DNA of 64,000 bases from UBA2040 sp041751955 (GCA_041751955.1 JBGSIB010000030.1:15020-79019), one strand, 5' to 3'; shown: positions 34,095-42,946, numbered from the stretch's first letter. The notes: a model not told the origin generated them from the letters alone. Translations and numbers: made by a program.

Positions 34095-34243
34095 ATGAAA
34101 ACTAATTCTTATCTCCTTCTTATCTTTTTAAGCGGATTTACTTGCAAGCGATTGTTGTTGAATTTATGGTTGGTTTTCTGTGATTTGATAAAAGAGGAAT
34201 ATAAGGGGATATGCGCTATTGCGCATAGCGAATTGTTATGAGC
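34095..34243 (+). pseudogene. Truncated lipoprotein 5' fragment
   Basis: A 48-residue frame starts with a credible lipoprotein signal (MKTNSYLLLIFLSGFTC), then changes character and runs through the palindromic element 34210-34242 before TGA. It looks like the 5' stub of a lipoprotein gene joined to unrelated sequence. Confidence 0.4.
34206..34242. repeat. Palindromic leader element, copy A (ATATGCGCTATTGCGCATAG)
   Basis: GGGGATATGCGCTATTGCGC followed by ATAGCGAATTGTTA contains a perfect ATGCGC/GCGCAT stem. It lies 16 bp before the HEPN-like gene. Related copies precede 39157 (39110-39137) and the decayed locus at 52471 (52418-52452). Confidence 0.65.
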
Positions 34244-34258
34244 CAATAAAAAAAACAT

Positions 34259-34924
34259 ATGTTCGGACCTGGAGTTGATACCGTTTTCCCTCAATACTAC
34301 CCATTATTTAAGTCTGTAGACAATCTCGCAATGTTGATGGATAAAGAAACTGATATTGCAACTACGTTAGTAACGCCCTTAGTTTTAACACGATATTCTG
34401 CGTTCGAATGTTTCCTCACAAACATTGAAGATCGAATATTGAAGGACCCCGAGCTAAAAGACTTTTATAGTAACTCTGAAAGGCCGAAAATGGAAACTAG
34501 ACCGTTTGTGTTATTCAAAATAATTAAGAATAAACCTTTTGATAAATCGAGTAAATTATATGACGATTACAATCACTTTGTCAAACTACGTAACTTAATA
34601 GCTCATTCAAGATTAGAATCCATTGAGTGGATTAATTTCGAAGTAAAAAATTCAGAAAAAATTTCCATTCAACCGTCTCACGTGAATAAAAAAGAAATGT
34701 GGAAGGTTTCGAACGATGCAACAGTAGAAAGAGATGACAAAGCAGATAAAATAATATCATTTTTTGAAAGGCGTAAAATAATTGACATTCAAAGTGAATT
34801 TCGAATGCAAGGATACATTTATTGTATTGAAAAAGTTGAAATCGCAAAATGGGCAGATGATATGATAACAGAATTAATGAAGCACTTTGACGAAGATCGA
34901 AGAAGTGTTTTTTTTCAGAAATAA
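34259..34924 (+). CDS. HEPN-like protein of unknown function
   Basis: A 221-residue, mostly helical, cytoplasmic protein. Residues 111-116 read RNLIAH, the R-x4-H motif of HEPN ribonucleases, inside a helix (HFVKLRNLIAHSRLE); many HEPN-fold proteins that are abortive-infection or toxin RNases look like this, but non-nuclease HEPN proteins also share it. No antitoxin or nucleotidyltransferase partner is adjacent. The gene is AT-rich, stands alone and is preceded by a palindromic leader element also found at two other orphan loci. The HEPN assignment rests on this motif and helical content only. Confidence 0.6.
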   Translation: MFGPGVDTVFPQYYPLFKSVDNLAMLMDKETDIATTLVTPLVLTRYSAFECFLTNIEDRILKDPELKDFYSNSERPKMETRPFVLFKIIKNKPFDKSSKLYDDYNHFVKLRNLIAHSRLESIEWINFEVKNSEKISIQPSHVNKKEMWKVSNDATVERDDKADKIISFFERRKIIDIQSEFRMQGYIYCIEKVEIAKWADDMITELMKHFDEDRRSVFFQK

Positions 34925-35154
34925 TATGGCTACAACACTATGTATGTTTCATAGGCGAAGGTGCGAAGAATAAGAAAAGTTGAGTGATATCTGCCAAAGC
35001 GCCAAATCACCGATTTAGCTTTCGAGAAAATAAAAACAAAATGCGGTGAGTTGGCTTGTGCGAAATTGGAAAATCCGTAACTTTCTAATTCGCTTACGAA
35101 AACATACATTTACCGTTGACAGTTTATTTGATTGACTGTGTTGTTTGTACCCCC

Positions 35155-35338
35155 CTAATCCACACCCTCCTTCTTCACCGCCTCCATTGATTCCAAATAA
35201 TCCATAATTTCCTTCCCTTCGGCTATTTTGAGAACGGATTTGCCCGAATCAGTGCAGGCCTTGACGTCGGTTCCTGATTTTACAAGGTTTGTAGCTTTTG
35301 ATATAGAACCTGAAACCAACTTACGCGTGACTCCACAA
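35155..35338 (-). pseudogene. Ankyrin-repeat gene remnant
   Basis: On the minus strand an open frame without start codon reads KLVSGSISKATNLVKSG, TDVKACTDSGKSVLKIAEGK and EIMDYLESMEAVKKEG before TAG at 35155. The LVKSGTDVKACTDSGKSVL pattern is a C-terminal ankyrin repeat. The frame is closed upstream by a stop near 35338. It is a 3' remnant of a lost gene lying upstream of the thioesterase. Confidence 0.6.
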
Positions 35339-35374
35339 AATTTTAAAGTAAATTGCTACGAATAAACGCAAGCC

Positions 35375-35962
35375 ATGAAAATGAATTTCAAAAAAATCAG
35401 TGAATCGGAACTGTCCATTACGCAGTTGATGCTGCCTTCGCATTCCAATTTCAGCGGAAAAATTCACGGTGGACACATCTTAAATTTAATGGATCAAATC
35501 GCTTTTGCCTGTGCTTCCAAACATTCTGAAAACTATTGTGTGACCGCTTCGGTCAATCGGGTCGATTTTCTGAATCCAATAGAAGTTGGCGAACTCGTGA
35601 CCTTAAAGGCTTCCATCAATTATACCGGTCGGACCTCTATGGTGGTCGGTCTGCGCGTTGAATCGGAAAATATCAGAACAGGTGAAAAGAGACATTGCAA
35701 TTCTTCCTATTTTACCATGGTAGCCAAGGACGAAGAAGGCAATAGCACGCCCATTCCTGGCATTATGCTGGTGAGCGAAGATGAAGTGAGGCGTTTTGTT
35801 CGAAATATTGTGCGCAATACGGAAGGAAAAAGAAGAGAGTCGCGTTTTAGTCGCGAAAAGTTTAAAATGGAAGATTATTTGCGCTTTTTGAAAGGAAGTA
35901 ATTCTGAATTGAATCGGATAGCCATCGGATTTGATATTAACGATACAAACTCCTTATTATGA
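35375..35962 (+). CDS. Acyl-CoA thioesterase, hotdog fold
   Basis: A 195-residue YciA/BFIT-type thioesterase. The hotdog signature GKIHGGHILNLMDQIAFACASKHS contains the catalytic Asp region, and ASVNRVDFLNPIEVGELV is typical. It hydrolyses acyl-CoA to free acid and CoA in the cytoplasm; chain-length preference is unknown. The C-terminal ~60 residues form an extra charged region. It overlaps the next gene by 4 bp (ATGA). Confidence 0.88.
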   Translation: MKMNFKKISESELSITQLMLPSHSNFSGKIHGGHILNLMDQIAFACASKHSENYCVTASVNRVDFLNPIEVGELVTLKASINYTGRTSMVVGLRVESENIRTGEKRHCNSSYFTMVAKDEEGNSTPIPGIMLVSEDEVRRFVRNIVRNTEGKRRESRFSREKFKMEDYLRFLKGSNSELNRIAIGFDINDTNSLL

Positions 35963-36309
35963 ATCAATTGAAATGTTTTCTGGTCCTATTCTTTGTTTCA
36001 TCTTTTATACAGATGTCTACTGCGCAAGATTGTCCAGATAGTTGTACTTTTAATGTTCCCAATGCACTGACATCTGATTGTGATCATATCGATTGCGGAA
36101 TTTTAGAAATCACATCCAATTGTTCTTTCCAAAATTTCTCCTTCACACTGTACAACAGATGGGGAAATAAAGTCTTTGAAACGAATGATATTAAGAATAA
36201 ATTCGACTGTGAGAATTTCGAACTAGGCAATTATTTCTGGAGCTTGGAGGCAGAATTTTGTCCTTCCGAGAAATACAAAAAGAGGGGAAATTTAGTAGTT
36301 TTACACTAG
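35959..36309 (+). CDS. Tiny secreted protein consisting of a CHU_C/T9SS type B-like domain
   Basis: A 116-residue protein with a signal peptide (MSTAQ) and then only ~90 residues, whose second half matches the C-terminal domain of gliding-associated/T9SS type B proteins: FSFTLYNRWGNKVFET, a short connector, NYFWSLEA and RGNLVVLH. Normally this domain is the tail of much larger proteins. Six to seven cysteines suggest disulfides. It is translationally coupled to the thioesterase gene. Confidence 0.75.
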   Translation: MNQLKCFLVLFFVSSFIQMSTAQDCPDSCTFNVPNALTSDCDHIDCGILEITSNCSFQNFSFTLYNRWGNKVFETNDIKNKFDCENFELGNYFWSLEAEFCPSEKYKKRGNLVVLH

Positions 36310-36377
36310 TCTACTTCTTTATCAAATCAAGATATCGGTGGTAATTTTAGCATCAATTATTTTTCTTAACATCAAAA

Positions 36378-36405
36378 AGCCGAAGTGAAATTCATCACTC
36401 CGGCT
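36378..36405 (-). terminator. Intrinsic terminator for the coiled-coil lipoprotein gene
   Basis: A stem AGCCGGAGTGA / TCACTTCGGCT (minus-strand reading, one mismatch) followed by a U-run. It also separates the converging gene at 35959-36309. Confidence 0.8.
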
Positions 36406-36429
36406 CATTTGCTTGATGGGTAAAACCCC

Positions 36430-36870
36430 CTATTGATTATTAACCGCTTCGCTTGAAAAAGCTTCATCTAAATCCTGCTCAAATTCGTACCAGCGGGCCT
36501 TTATATTATCCACACCATTACGCATTTTGACTTTCATATTTTCCCAAGATTCCTCGTTAGATTGATCCAACTCATCCATAGTTGCGTCCAGCTGAGAGCG
36601 TTCTTCCTCAAGGTTTTTTTTTGCCTCTTGTAAATCCGCTTTCTTTTCATCTGTGCTATTTTCTATGCGAACATCGATGTCGCGTAACTTTTCGTTCAAT
36701 TTGATTCGAACCTCTTTCAGTTCTTCTTTCATTTCGTCACGCTCATCGTTAAAACGCTCTGTTCTTTCCATCTTTTCCTCATCAGATACTTCGGTTGTTT
36801 CCGAATTCTCGCAGGATACAAATGCCAAGGATAACAATCCCATTAGCAACAAATTCTTTATGTTTTTCAT
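36430..36870 (-). CDS. Coiled-coil lipoprotein
   Basis: A 146-residue protein with the lipoprotein signal FVSCENS, followed by ~100 residues of charged heptad-like sequence (DEREEMKEELKEVRIKLNEKL-type) that should form a long coiled coil. No catalytic motif is visible. Such small lipoproteins are common at the Bacteroidota cell surface or periplasm with unknown roles. A terminator follows. Confidence 0.75.
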   Translation of the reverse strand: MKNIKNLLLMGLLSLAFVSCENSETTEVSDEEKMERTERFNDERDEMKEELKEVRIKLNEKLRDIDVRIENSTDEKKADLQEAKKNLEEERSQLDATMDELDQSNEESWENMKVKMRNGVDNIKARWYEFEQDLDEAFSSEAVNNQ

Positions 36871-36887
36871 TCTTTCTAGTTTTTATT

Positions 36888-37004
36888 TTATATGAATAAA
36901 TGACCGACTGTTTCGTCGCGTTCTCTTGCTTTGCTTGTTGGCTCAACTATTTTTTTCTTCTTTGGGAAGATTAGATGGGCCACATATTTAATAAATGCTT
37001 TCAT
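36888..37004 (-). CDS. Possible 38-residue basic peptide
   Basis: ATG at 37004 opens MKAFIKYVAHLIFPKKKKIV and 18 more residues, ending 17 bp before the coiled-coil lipoprotein gene on the same strand. A hydrophobic start followed by KKKK could bind membrane. There is no other support, so it may be chance. Confidence 0.25.
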   Translation of the reverse strand: MKAFIKYVAHLIFPKKKKIVEPTSKARERDETVGHLFI

Positions 37005-37367
37005 TTCAATTACTTTTGCTCTTCGATAGGACAATGAACCAGAATCGTTCCCTAATTTATACATCTGCAAATCAATGATTTAAGTTTTTTCGATCTGATT
37101 TGTGCGTAAGAAATCTACAATTTGTGTGGAGAATATTCGCTTTTGAGAGGAATAATTATGGCATTTGTTTATGCATTTATTTAACATCCTAAAATCACAG
37201 GGAAAACCCAAATATCCTTTTCTCAAAATTTCAACCCAACTTATAGTATTTTGAACAATAAGTAATTTTCCTTATTTTTACTCAAAACCTTATCGTTTAG
37301 AGAACAACAGTTCGCCGCTGCTGTTTATCTTTCGATAGATGAATAAACAAATCAATCCATACAAACT

Positions 37368-38966
37368 ATGAAATTTCTTGCCCTCATATTAAGTATATTA
37401 TCCTTTTCATTGGGTTTCGCCCAAAGTTTACCTTTCGATTTTTCCAGTTCGAATCAAAATTTCGTGGCCTTTGCTGGAACTAATTTTTCGTTCAATACGG
37501 ACCCGAATAATGGCGCCAACCCAGTTGCCCAATTTTTCAACGATGGTTCTGATCCATGGCAAGGTTTCACAAAAGACTTAGCGAGTCCAATCGATTTGGG
37601 CTTTCAAAATACACTATCACTCAATTTTTACGGCTTTGATCCCAATGCACACAATATCGTGATGAAATTGGAAAATGGCGTCAACCCAAATGTTCAAGTG
37701 ACCGTGAATGTTCCTGCAGGCGGAGGATGGACAGACAGTATCGTCTTCGATTTTTCTAACGCTGTTTATAGTTCAAATGGTTCGCCTGTCAATGCGACTG
37801 GAACCTATAACAAATTGACCATTTTCATCGATGGTGGAGTTGCGACCCCTGGAACGTATTTGGTGGACGACATCAGTGACGGGACCGCGGCAACCAATCC
37901 CAATACTTTGGATGTTATTTATTCCACTTTGGTTTGGCAGGATGAATTCAACACACCAGGACCGATAAACGCACTCAACTGGCACCACCAAACCCAAGTG
38001 CTTTTCCCTGGTTTTGGTTGGGCAAATAATGAAGAACAGCATTACACCAACCGCATTGAAAATTCTTTTGTCGACAATGCTGGTTTTCTGCATATCGTTG
38101 CCAGAGACGAAACGTTCACCGATCAAGGTTTGACAAAAAACTACACTTCAGCGCGACTCAATTCGAAATTTGCCTTTACCTATGGTAGAGTTGATGTACG
38201 AGCAAAATTGCCCATCGAAGCAGGTACCTGGCCGGCGATTTGGATGCTGGGAAAAAACATAAACGAAAACGGTGGATACTGGGACGCGAATTTCGGAACA
38301 ACTAGTTGGCCCGCTTGTGGCGAGTTGGATATTATGGAACACGGCATTTTTCCTGGACAGAGTATCGATTACATCAATAGCGCTATTCATACACCTTGTT
38401 GTTATGGTGGAAACCCCAATCAAGGTGGGACGCTTGCGACAGATTTAGCCAATAGTTTTCATGTGTATTCCATCAATTGGTCGCCCAATCAAATCACCTT
38501 TTTGCTCGATGACGTTGGTTTTTACACCTATAATCCAGCCGTAAAAAACGGAGATACTTGGCCCTTTTTTGAAGATCAATATATTTTACTGAACGTTGCC
38601 ATGGGTGGAATTGCAGGAGCTGTCGATCCTTCCTTTACTGAAAGTCCCATGATTGTTGATTACGTTCGCGTGTATCAAAATTCAACGGCAAATATTGACG
38701 AGCAAGAAAGTTTAGAAAATTCGATTCAAGTTTATCCGAATCCAAACAACGGAACCTTTGCTTTGAATCTTTCCTTGCCTCAAAAAGCGCAAGTTGAGTT
38801 GTTCGTAACAAACGAATTGGGACAAAAAATTTACACCAGCCAATTGGGAGAAATAATTGGAAACAAGCTTGAGTCCATTGATCTGGGTGCTATTGAATCC
38901 GGAATTTACTTCGTAACGGTTGTTGTGAATGAAACGCCTCATGTTTCGAAGTTAGTTGTGAAATAG
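37368..38966 (+). CDS. Secreted GH16 beta-glucanase with T9SS sorting domain
   Basis: A 532-residue exported enzyme: signal peptide (LGFAQ), an N-terminal beta-sandwich (about 20-172) likely to bind carbohydrate, a glycoside hydrolase 16 domain (about 180-438) and a type A sorting domain (VYPNPNNGTFALN...ESGIYFVTV). The GH16 catalytic motif is ELDIMEHG (residues 319-326) with nucleophile and acid/base glutamates, and WPAIWMLG lies upstream. Relatives are laminarinases or other beta-1,3(4)-glucanases. No SusCD or other polysaccharide-utilisation genes are adjacent. Confidence 0.92.
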   Translation: MKFLALILSILSFSLGFAQSLPFDFSSSNQNFVAFAGTNFSFNTDPNNGANPVAQFFNDGSDPWQGFTKDLASPIDLGFQNTLSLNFYGFDPNAHNIVMKLENGVNPNVQVTVNVPAGGGWTDSIVFDFSNAVYSSNGSPVNATGTYNKLTIFIDGGVATPGTYLVDDISDGTAATNPNTLDVIYSTLVWQDEFNTPGPINALNWHHQTQVLFPGFGWANNEEQHYTNRIENSFVDNAGFLHIVARDETFTDQGLTKNYTSARLNSKFAFTYGRVDVRAKLPIEAGTWPAIWMLGKNINENGGYWDANFGTTSWPACGELDIMEHGIFPGQSIDYINSAIHTPCCYGGNPNQGGTLATDLANSFHVYSINWSPNQITFLLDDVGFYTYNPAVKNGDTWPFFEDQYILLNVAMGGIAGAVDPSFTESPMIVDYVRVYQNSTANIDEQESLENSIQVYPNPNNGTFALNLSLPQKAQVELFVTNELGQKIYTSQLGEIIGNKLESIDLGAIESGIYFVTVVVNETPHVSKLVVK

Positions 38967-38983
38967 AATCCAACACCTATTTT

Positions 38984-39020
38984 TTTGAGAGAGATTGTCG
39001 GAAGGTGGTCTCTTTTTTTT
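38984..39020 (+). terminator. Weak putative terminator after GH16 gene
   Basis: A short AGAGA / TCTCT stem with a ~17-nt loop followed by a run of nine or more T. The stem is only about 5 bp, so this is tentative. Confidence 0.4.
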
Positions 39021-39109
39021 TAGGGGTTAGAATTTGTATATTTGGATGGTTATGTTGCCCGCTTGCAATACATTATTTTTGGGTTTCAGAGGAAGAGAGA
39101 TAAAGAGGG

Positions 39110-39137
39110 TGTGCGCTATAGTGTATACTGGGTTGCT
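39110..39137. repeat. Palindromic leader element, copy B (TGCGCTATAGTGTATACTGG)
   Basis: GGTGTGCGCTATAGTGTATA followed by CTGGGTTGC aligns with copy A. Stem changes relative to copy A give G-T pairs, so pairing is partly preserved. It lies ~20 bp before the gene at 39157 and downstream of a TATATTTG box (39037-39044). Confidence 0.55.
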
Positions 39138-39156
39138 AGATTTAACAAGATGATTT

Positions 39157-39735
39157 ATGAATAAAATCTACTCGAATAATTTGAAATTCTTTGTACTATT
39201 TATTGGGCTCGTGGTATCAAGTTGTAGTGTTAATTCCAAGCATGAAACAGAAAACAAAAATGACGCCCAAATTAGACGTGAAAAAGAATTGGCACAGAAA
39301 CCGCTTAAAATTTATATTGATGGAGATAAATTCGGATTTGGTGCAATAATTTATGTTAACAACTATGGACAATCATCAAATGAACTAATTTTGGATGCGA
39401 ACAATATTGGCATAACCTCATACCCTTTTAGTAGTTTAATACAATCAGGTAATGGTGAAAATAAATATCAATATTTCAGAGTTGTCGATTCTGACACAAT
39501 ACCACTTGAACTTGGTGGAACTAATGATTCAACATGTATCAGTTCAGCCACTCCTACTTCCCGCAGTTCTAATGAAATTAAAAAAACGTACAAGTACATT
39601 CAATTTTATGCAGGGAAATACCCAGAGCGCACAATTGGTATTCACTTCGATTCTACTGAAATCGGAAGGTGGGATAACATTATAAATAAAGAATTGATTA
39701 AATTAAGTAAAATGGGGGTCGAGCCTCAAAAATAA
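39157..39735 (+). CDS. Orphan lipoprotein
   Basis: A 192-residue protein with the lipoprotein signal VVSSCSVNS and a polar mature part that looks like a beta domain (KPLKIYIDGDKFGFGAIIYVNN) with a mid-region CISS. No family recognised. It is isolated, AT-rich and preceded by the palindromic leader element seen before the HEPN-like gene. Confidence 0.6.
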   Translation: MNKIYSNNLKFFVLFIGLVVSSCSVNSKHETENKNDAQIRREKELAQKPLKIYIDGDKFGFGAIIYVNNYGQSSNELILDANNIGITSYPFSSLIQSGNGENKYQYFRVVDSDTIPLELGGTNDSTCISSATPTSRSSNEIKKTYKYIQFYAGKYPERTIGIHFDSTEIGRWDNIINKELIKLSKMGVEPQK

Positions 39736-40104
39736 AAACATTACACTCCCTATAATCCACTGTGCTCGTATAGTCTTACCGTCGACCCCTCTCTCTCTTC
39801 AAATACCACATTTTTGAATATTCAGTAACTGGAAATACCAAAAAAAATTAGCTTCCCACCAAATACAGCATTGATTTTTTCCCCATTGCACCTTCTCTAG
39901 TTTGAGAATTATGCAACTATTGCTAAGAATAGTATAACACGAACAATCTATAATTTCCAAACTTTGCTAGAGTTACTTGAATGTCATTCAATAATTTACG
40001 ATTTAGCCATTTCGAGCTATGATTTTGAAGTGCGTTTTCCGAAATACTTTTCAAAACAATAAAGGAATATTTCCTTCAACCAAGTAATTAAAAATTGAAT
40101 CAAT
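39736..40104. other. 369-bp intergenic region
   Basis: AT-rich sequence between the orphan lipoprotein and the stress island. I see no convincing ORF, hairpin, RNA gene or TAnnTTTG box close to the 40105 start. It marks the left border of the one-strand stress island. Confidence 0.5.
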
Positions 40105-41487
40105 ATGCCCATACGAACAGTTAACCCAAATTCAAATAAGCTAGTAAAGACCTTCCATGAAATGACGGAGCAGACGGTAGATGCCAAACTGGCTAAAGCC
40201 CAAATAGCTTTTATGGACTGGAAAGAAACTAACTACCACGAACGGGCTGTTCTGCTTCAAAAAGTAGCTGCACTCCTACGCGTTAAAAAACCAGAATTAG
40301 CAAAAACCATCAGCTTAGAGATGGGCAAACTCCTTGCCCAAGCTGAAGGAGAAATTGATTTGAGTGCTGATATTTTTGATTATTATGCTCAACAAGGTGA
40401 AGCGTTTCTTGCCGATGAAGTGCTCGATCCGAAATATGGCAAGGCGATCATTCGAAACAGCCCCGTTGGCGTATTGTTAGGCTTGATGCCTTTTAATTTT
40501 CCTTTCTATCAAGTAGCTCGCTTTGCTGCACCTAATATCATGGTGGGCAATACTATTTTGCTGAAGCATGCATCCATCGTTCCACAATGTGTTGCTGCCA
40601 TTGAAGAACTCTTTAAGGAAGCTAAAGCGCCTGAAGGTTTGTATACCAATTTATTCATTTCAGGCCAACGGGCATCTGCTTTGATTGCCGATAAACGCAT
40701 CAAAGGAGTTTCCTTAACGGGAAGTGAAGAAGCTGGAGCAAGTGTTGCCATGGAAGCCGGAAAACATTTGAAAAAGGTGGTGCTAGAGCTCGGGGGCAAT
40801 GATGTGTTCATCATACTCGAAGATGCCGATATGGATAAAACAGTGGATTGGGCAGTTGTTGGCAAAATGAATAACAACGGTCAATGTTGCGTAGCCTCCA
40901 AGCGGTTTATTGCTTTAGAGGCAATAGCCGACGAGTTTATTCAAAAATTTAAGGACAAGTTATCAAAAATGAAATTGGGTGATCCAATGGATCCAGCAAC
41001 AGAATTGGGCCCAATGTGTAGCGAAGAAGCAGCCGTTCATATAGCCGATCAAGTGAAACGTTCAGTTGATGAAGGCGCAAAAATTTTATTGGGTGGTAAG
41101 CGGGCAGATTGTGAGGGTGCTTTTATGGAGGCAACTATACTTACTGACTTGAAACCCGGGATCACGGCCTATCACGAAGAATTATTTGGTCCTGTTGCAT
41201 CCTTCTATGTTGTAAAAGACGAACAGGCTGCTATTGATTTGGCTAATGACTCCGATTATGGTTTGGGAGGTTCTGTCTTTACACAAGATATCGAACGGGG
41301 TAAAAGAGTGGCCAATCAGATTGATGCTGGAATGGTATTTATCAATCACCCTACATGGACACAAGCTGACCTTCCTTTTGGCGGAACGAAGCGTTCTGGT
41401 TTTGGTCGTGAACTTTATGAGTATGGTATCAAGGAGTTTGTGAATAAGAAACTGATTCGCGTAAGTGGACTGAATGATCCGTTTTAA
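40105..41487 (+). CDS. NAD(P)-dependent aldehyde dehydrogenase, succinate-semialdehyde type
   Basis: A 460-residue aldehyde dehydrogenase. The catalytic cysteine lies in NNGQCCVASKRF, the general-base glutamate in LELGGND, and the cofactor-binding turn in SLTGSEEAG; PFGGTKRSGFGRELYEYGIKEFVN closes the protein. It best resembles bacterial succinate-semialdehyde dehydrogenases, but this family oxidises many aldehydes, so the substrate is uncertain. It is first in an 11-kb run of stress genes on the same strand. Confidence 0.9.
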   Translation: MPIRTVNPNSNKLVKTFHEMTEQTVDAKLAKAQIAFMDWKETNYHERAVLLQKVAALLRVKKPELAKTISLEMGKLLAQAEGEIDLSADIFDYYAQQGEAFLADEVLDPKYGKAIIRNSPVGVLLGLMPFNFPFYQVARFAAPNIMVGNTILLKHASIVPQCVAAIEELFKEAKAPEGLYTNLFISGQRASALIADKRIKGVSLTGSEEAGASVAMEAGKHLKKVVLELGGNDVFIILEDADMDKTVDWAVVGKMNNNGQCCVASKRFIALEAIADEFIQKFKDKLSKMKLGDPMDPATELGPMCSEEAAVHIADQVKRSVDEGAKILLGGKRADCEGAFMEATILTDLKPGITAYHEELFGPVASFYVVKDEQAAIDLANDSDYGLGGSVFTQDIERGKRVANQIDAGMVFINHPTWTQADLPFGGTKRSGFGRELYEYGIKEFVNKKLIRVSGLNDPF

Positions 41488-41513
41488 TAATATTAATAAC
41501 AAAAGAAACAACC

Positions 41514-41621
41514 ATGCACAATAGCAATTGGCATTTTGGAATGGGCTGGGGAATGTGGTTTATACCAATCCTCGTCATCGCACTAATCATCTATTTATAT
41601 AGAATTAAAAGAAGAAAATGA
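41514..41621 (+). CDS. 35-residue single-helix membrane peptide
   Basis: ATG at 41514 encodes a peptide with an aromatic N-terminus (NWHFGMGWGMWF), one hydrophobic helix (IPILVIALIIYLY) and a basic tail (RIKRRK). Its stop overlaps the next start as ATGA, which supports real, coupled translation. The Gly/Trp/Met-rich start followed by one helix resembles small SHOCT-like membrane proteins lacking the SHOCT tail. Too short for routine gene callers. Confidence 0.6.
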   Translation: MHNSNWHFGMGWGMWFIPILVIALIIYLYRIKRRK

Positions 41622-42289
41622 AACAACATATCGTAAAAATTCAATCCGTAGAAAAGGTCACTCACGATGTATTAAAAATTGTGACTGAAAAACCTGAAAA
41701 GTTCCTTTTTTCACCAGGTCAAGCCACAGATATTTCTATAAACAAAGAGGGTTGGCGGGACGCGAAAAATCCCTTTACTTTCACTTGTCTGCCCGATGAC
41801 AATTACCTTGAATTTACCATTAAAACCTATCCATCGCATAAAAGTGTGACAAACGAATTACTCCAACTAAACATAAACGACGAGTTAATTTTACATGAGG
41901 TGTATGGAGCAATCAGCTACAAAGGCGAAGGTGTATTTATAGCTGGAGGCGCTGGAATCACTCCGTTTATTTCCATTTTCAGGGACCTTGAGTCAAAAAA
42001 TGAAATAGGAAATAACACCCTCATCTTTGCCAACAAAACAAAGAATGACATCATACTTGAAGAGGAATTTCAAGAATTATTAGGCAATAATTTCATCAAC
42101 ATTTTATCAGAAGAAAAAGTGGATAGCTATGCGAATGGTCTAATTACCAAAGATTTCATTCAAGAAAACAGCAACAGCACAACTAAACTTTTTTATCTCT
42201 GCGGACCACCGCCAATGATGGAAGCAATCGAAAAACAATTAGCTGATTTGAAGGTGACTAAAAAATCAATTGTCAAAGAAGTATTTTAA
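41618..42289 (+). CDS. Ferredoxin-NADP reductase-like FAD/NAD-binding oxidoreductase
   Basis: A 223-residue protein with an FAD-binding beta-barrel (PFTFTCLPDD, SHKSVTNELLQL) and an NAD(P)-binding domain (GGAGITPFISIF, YLCGPPPMMEAIEKQL). It lacks an Fe-S domain, so it would pass electrons between NAD(P)H and a separate carrier. Partner and direction are unknown. It is coupled to the 35-residue peptide and lies 24 bp before the ferritin gene; a role in iron mobilisation is a possibility only. Confidence 0.85.
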   Translation: MKQHIVKIQSVEKVTHDVLKIVTEKPEKFLFSPGQATDISINKEGWRDAKNPFTFTCLPDDNYLEFTIKTYPSHKSVTNELLQLNINDELILHEVYGAISYKGEGVFIAGGAGITPFISIFRDLESKNEIGNNTLIFANKTKNDIILEEEFQELLGNNFINILSEEKVDSYANGLITKDFIQENSNSTTKLFYLCGPPPMMEAIEKQLADLKVTKKSIVKEVF

Positions 42290-42313
42290 TTATCAACTTA
42301 ATTACAAGATCAT

Positions 42314-42865
42314 ATGAACACGAATAGACTTTCAAAAAGTATTGAAACAGCATTAAATGCGCAAATGACCAAGGAAGCACATGCTTCACAAATATATTTA
42401 TCGCTTGGAGCATGGGCAGAAAAACAGGGATTCAGTGGCACAGCCAACTTTCTTTTTAAACACGCACAAGAGGAACGCAACCACATGATGAAAATATTGG
42501 AATATATTTTAAAAAGAGGTGCCGAAGTAAAGGTGACAGCTATTCCCGCTCCACCAGAGAATCCAGGAAGTATAAACGATTGCTTTGAAAAAGTATTCGA
42601 GCACGAAGTGGACAATACAAAAGCAATTTACAAACTGGTAAAGAAAAGTCTCGATGAGGAGGACTGGGCTACCTGGAATTTTATGCAATGGTTTGTTAAG
42701 GAACAAGTGGAAGAAGAAACCCTTGCGATGAACTTATTGGATAGAATGAAAATAGCTGGTGGTGAAAAAATAAGTAGTAACGCTCTATACACATTTGACA
42801 GAGATATGGAAAATACATCGGATGAAGTAACTGCAGCTGAAGATGTAACTAGTGTGAAACCGTGA
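42314..42865 (+). CDS. ftn: Non-heme ferritin
   Basis: A 183-residue four-helix ferritin with ferroxidase-site residues in YLSLGAWAEKQG, HAQEERNHMMKI and the later EEVEEETLAMNLL-type helix. It stores iron as a mineral inside a 24-mer shell and limits Fenton chemistry. The C-terminus carries an extra acidic tail. Neighbouring redox genes suggest an oxidative-stress role. Confidence 0.92.
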   Translation: MNTNRLSKSIETALNAQMTKEAHASQIYLSLGAWAEKQGFSGTANFLFKHAQEERNHMMKILEYILKRGAEVKVTAIPAPPENPGSINDCFEKVFEHEVDNTKAIYKLVKKSLDEEDWATWNFMQWFVKEQVEEETLAMNLLDRMKIAGGEKISSNALYTFDRDMENTSDEVTAAEDVTSVKP

Positions 42866-42946
42866 ATATCTAAGGAACTGCCAGAAAAATCGTTTTGACG
42901 ATTTTATCCCATATTATACAATAGATCAATCTATTAATCAGATAAA

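Noticed and set aside
34206..34242. Integron attC site (palindrome followed by GAATTGTTA next to an orphan gene)
   Set aside because: The three copies do not end in the GTTRRRY core or begin with RYYYAAC, and no integron integrase is present, so attC is not supported.
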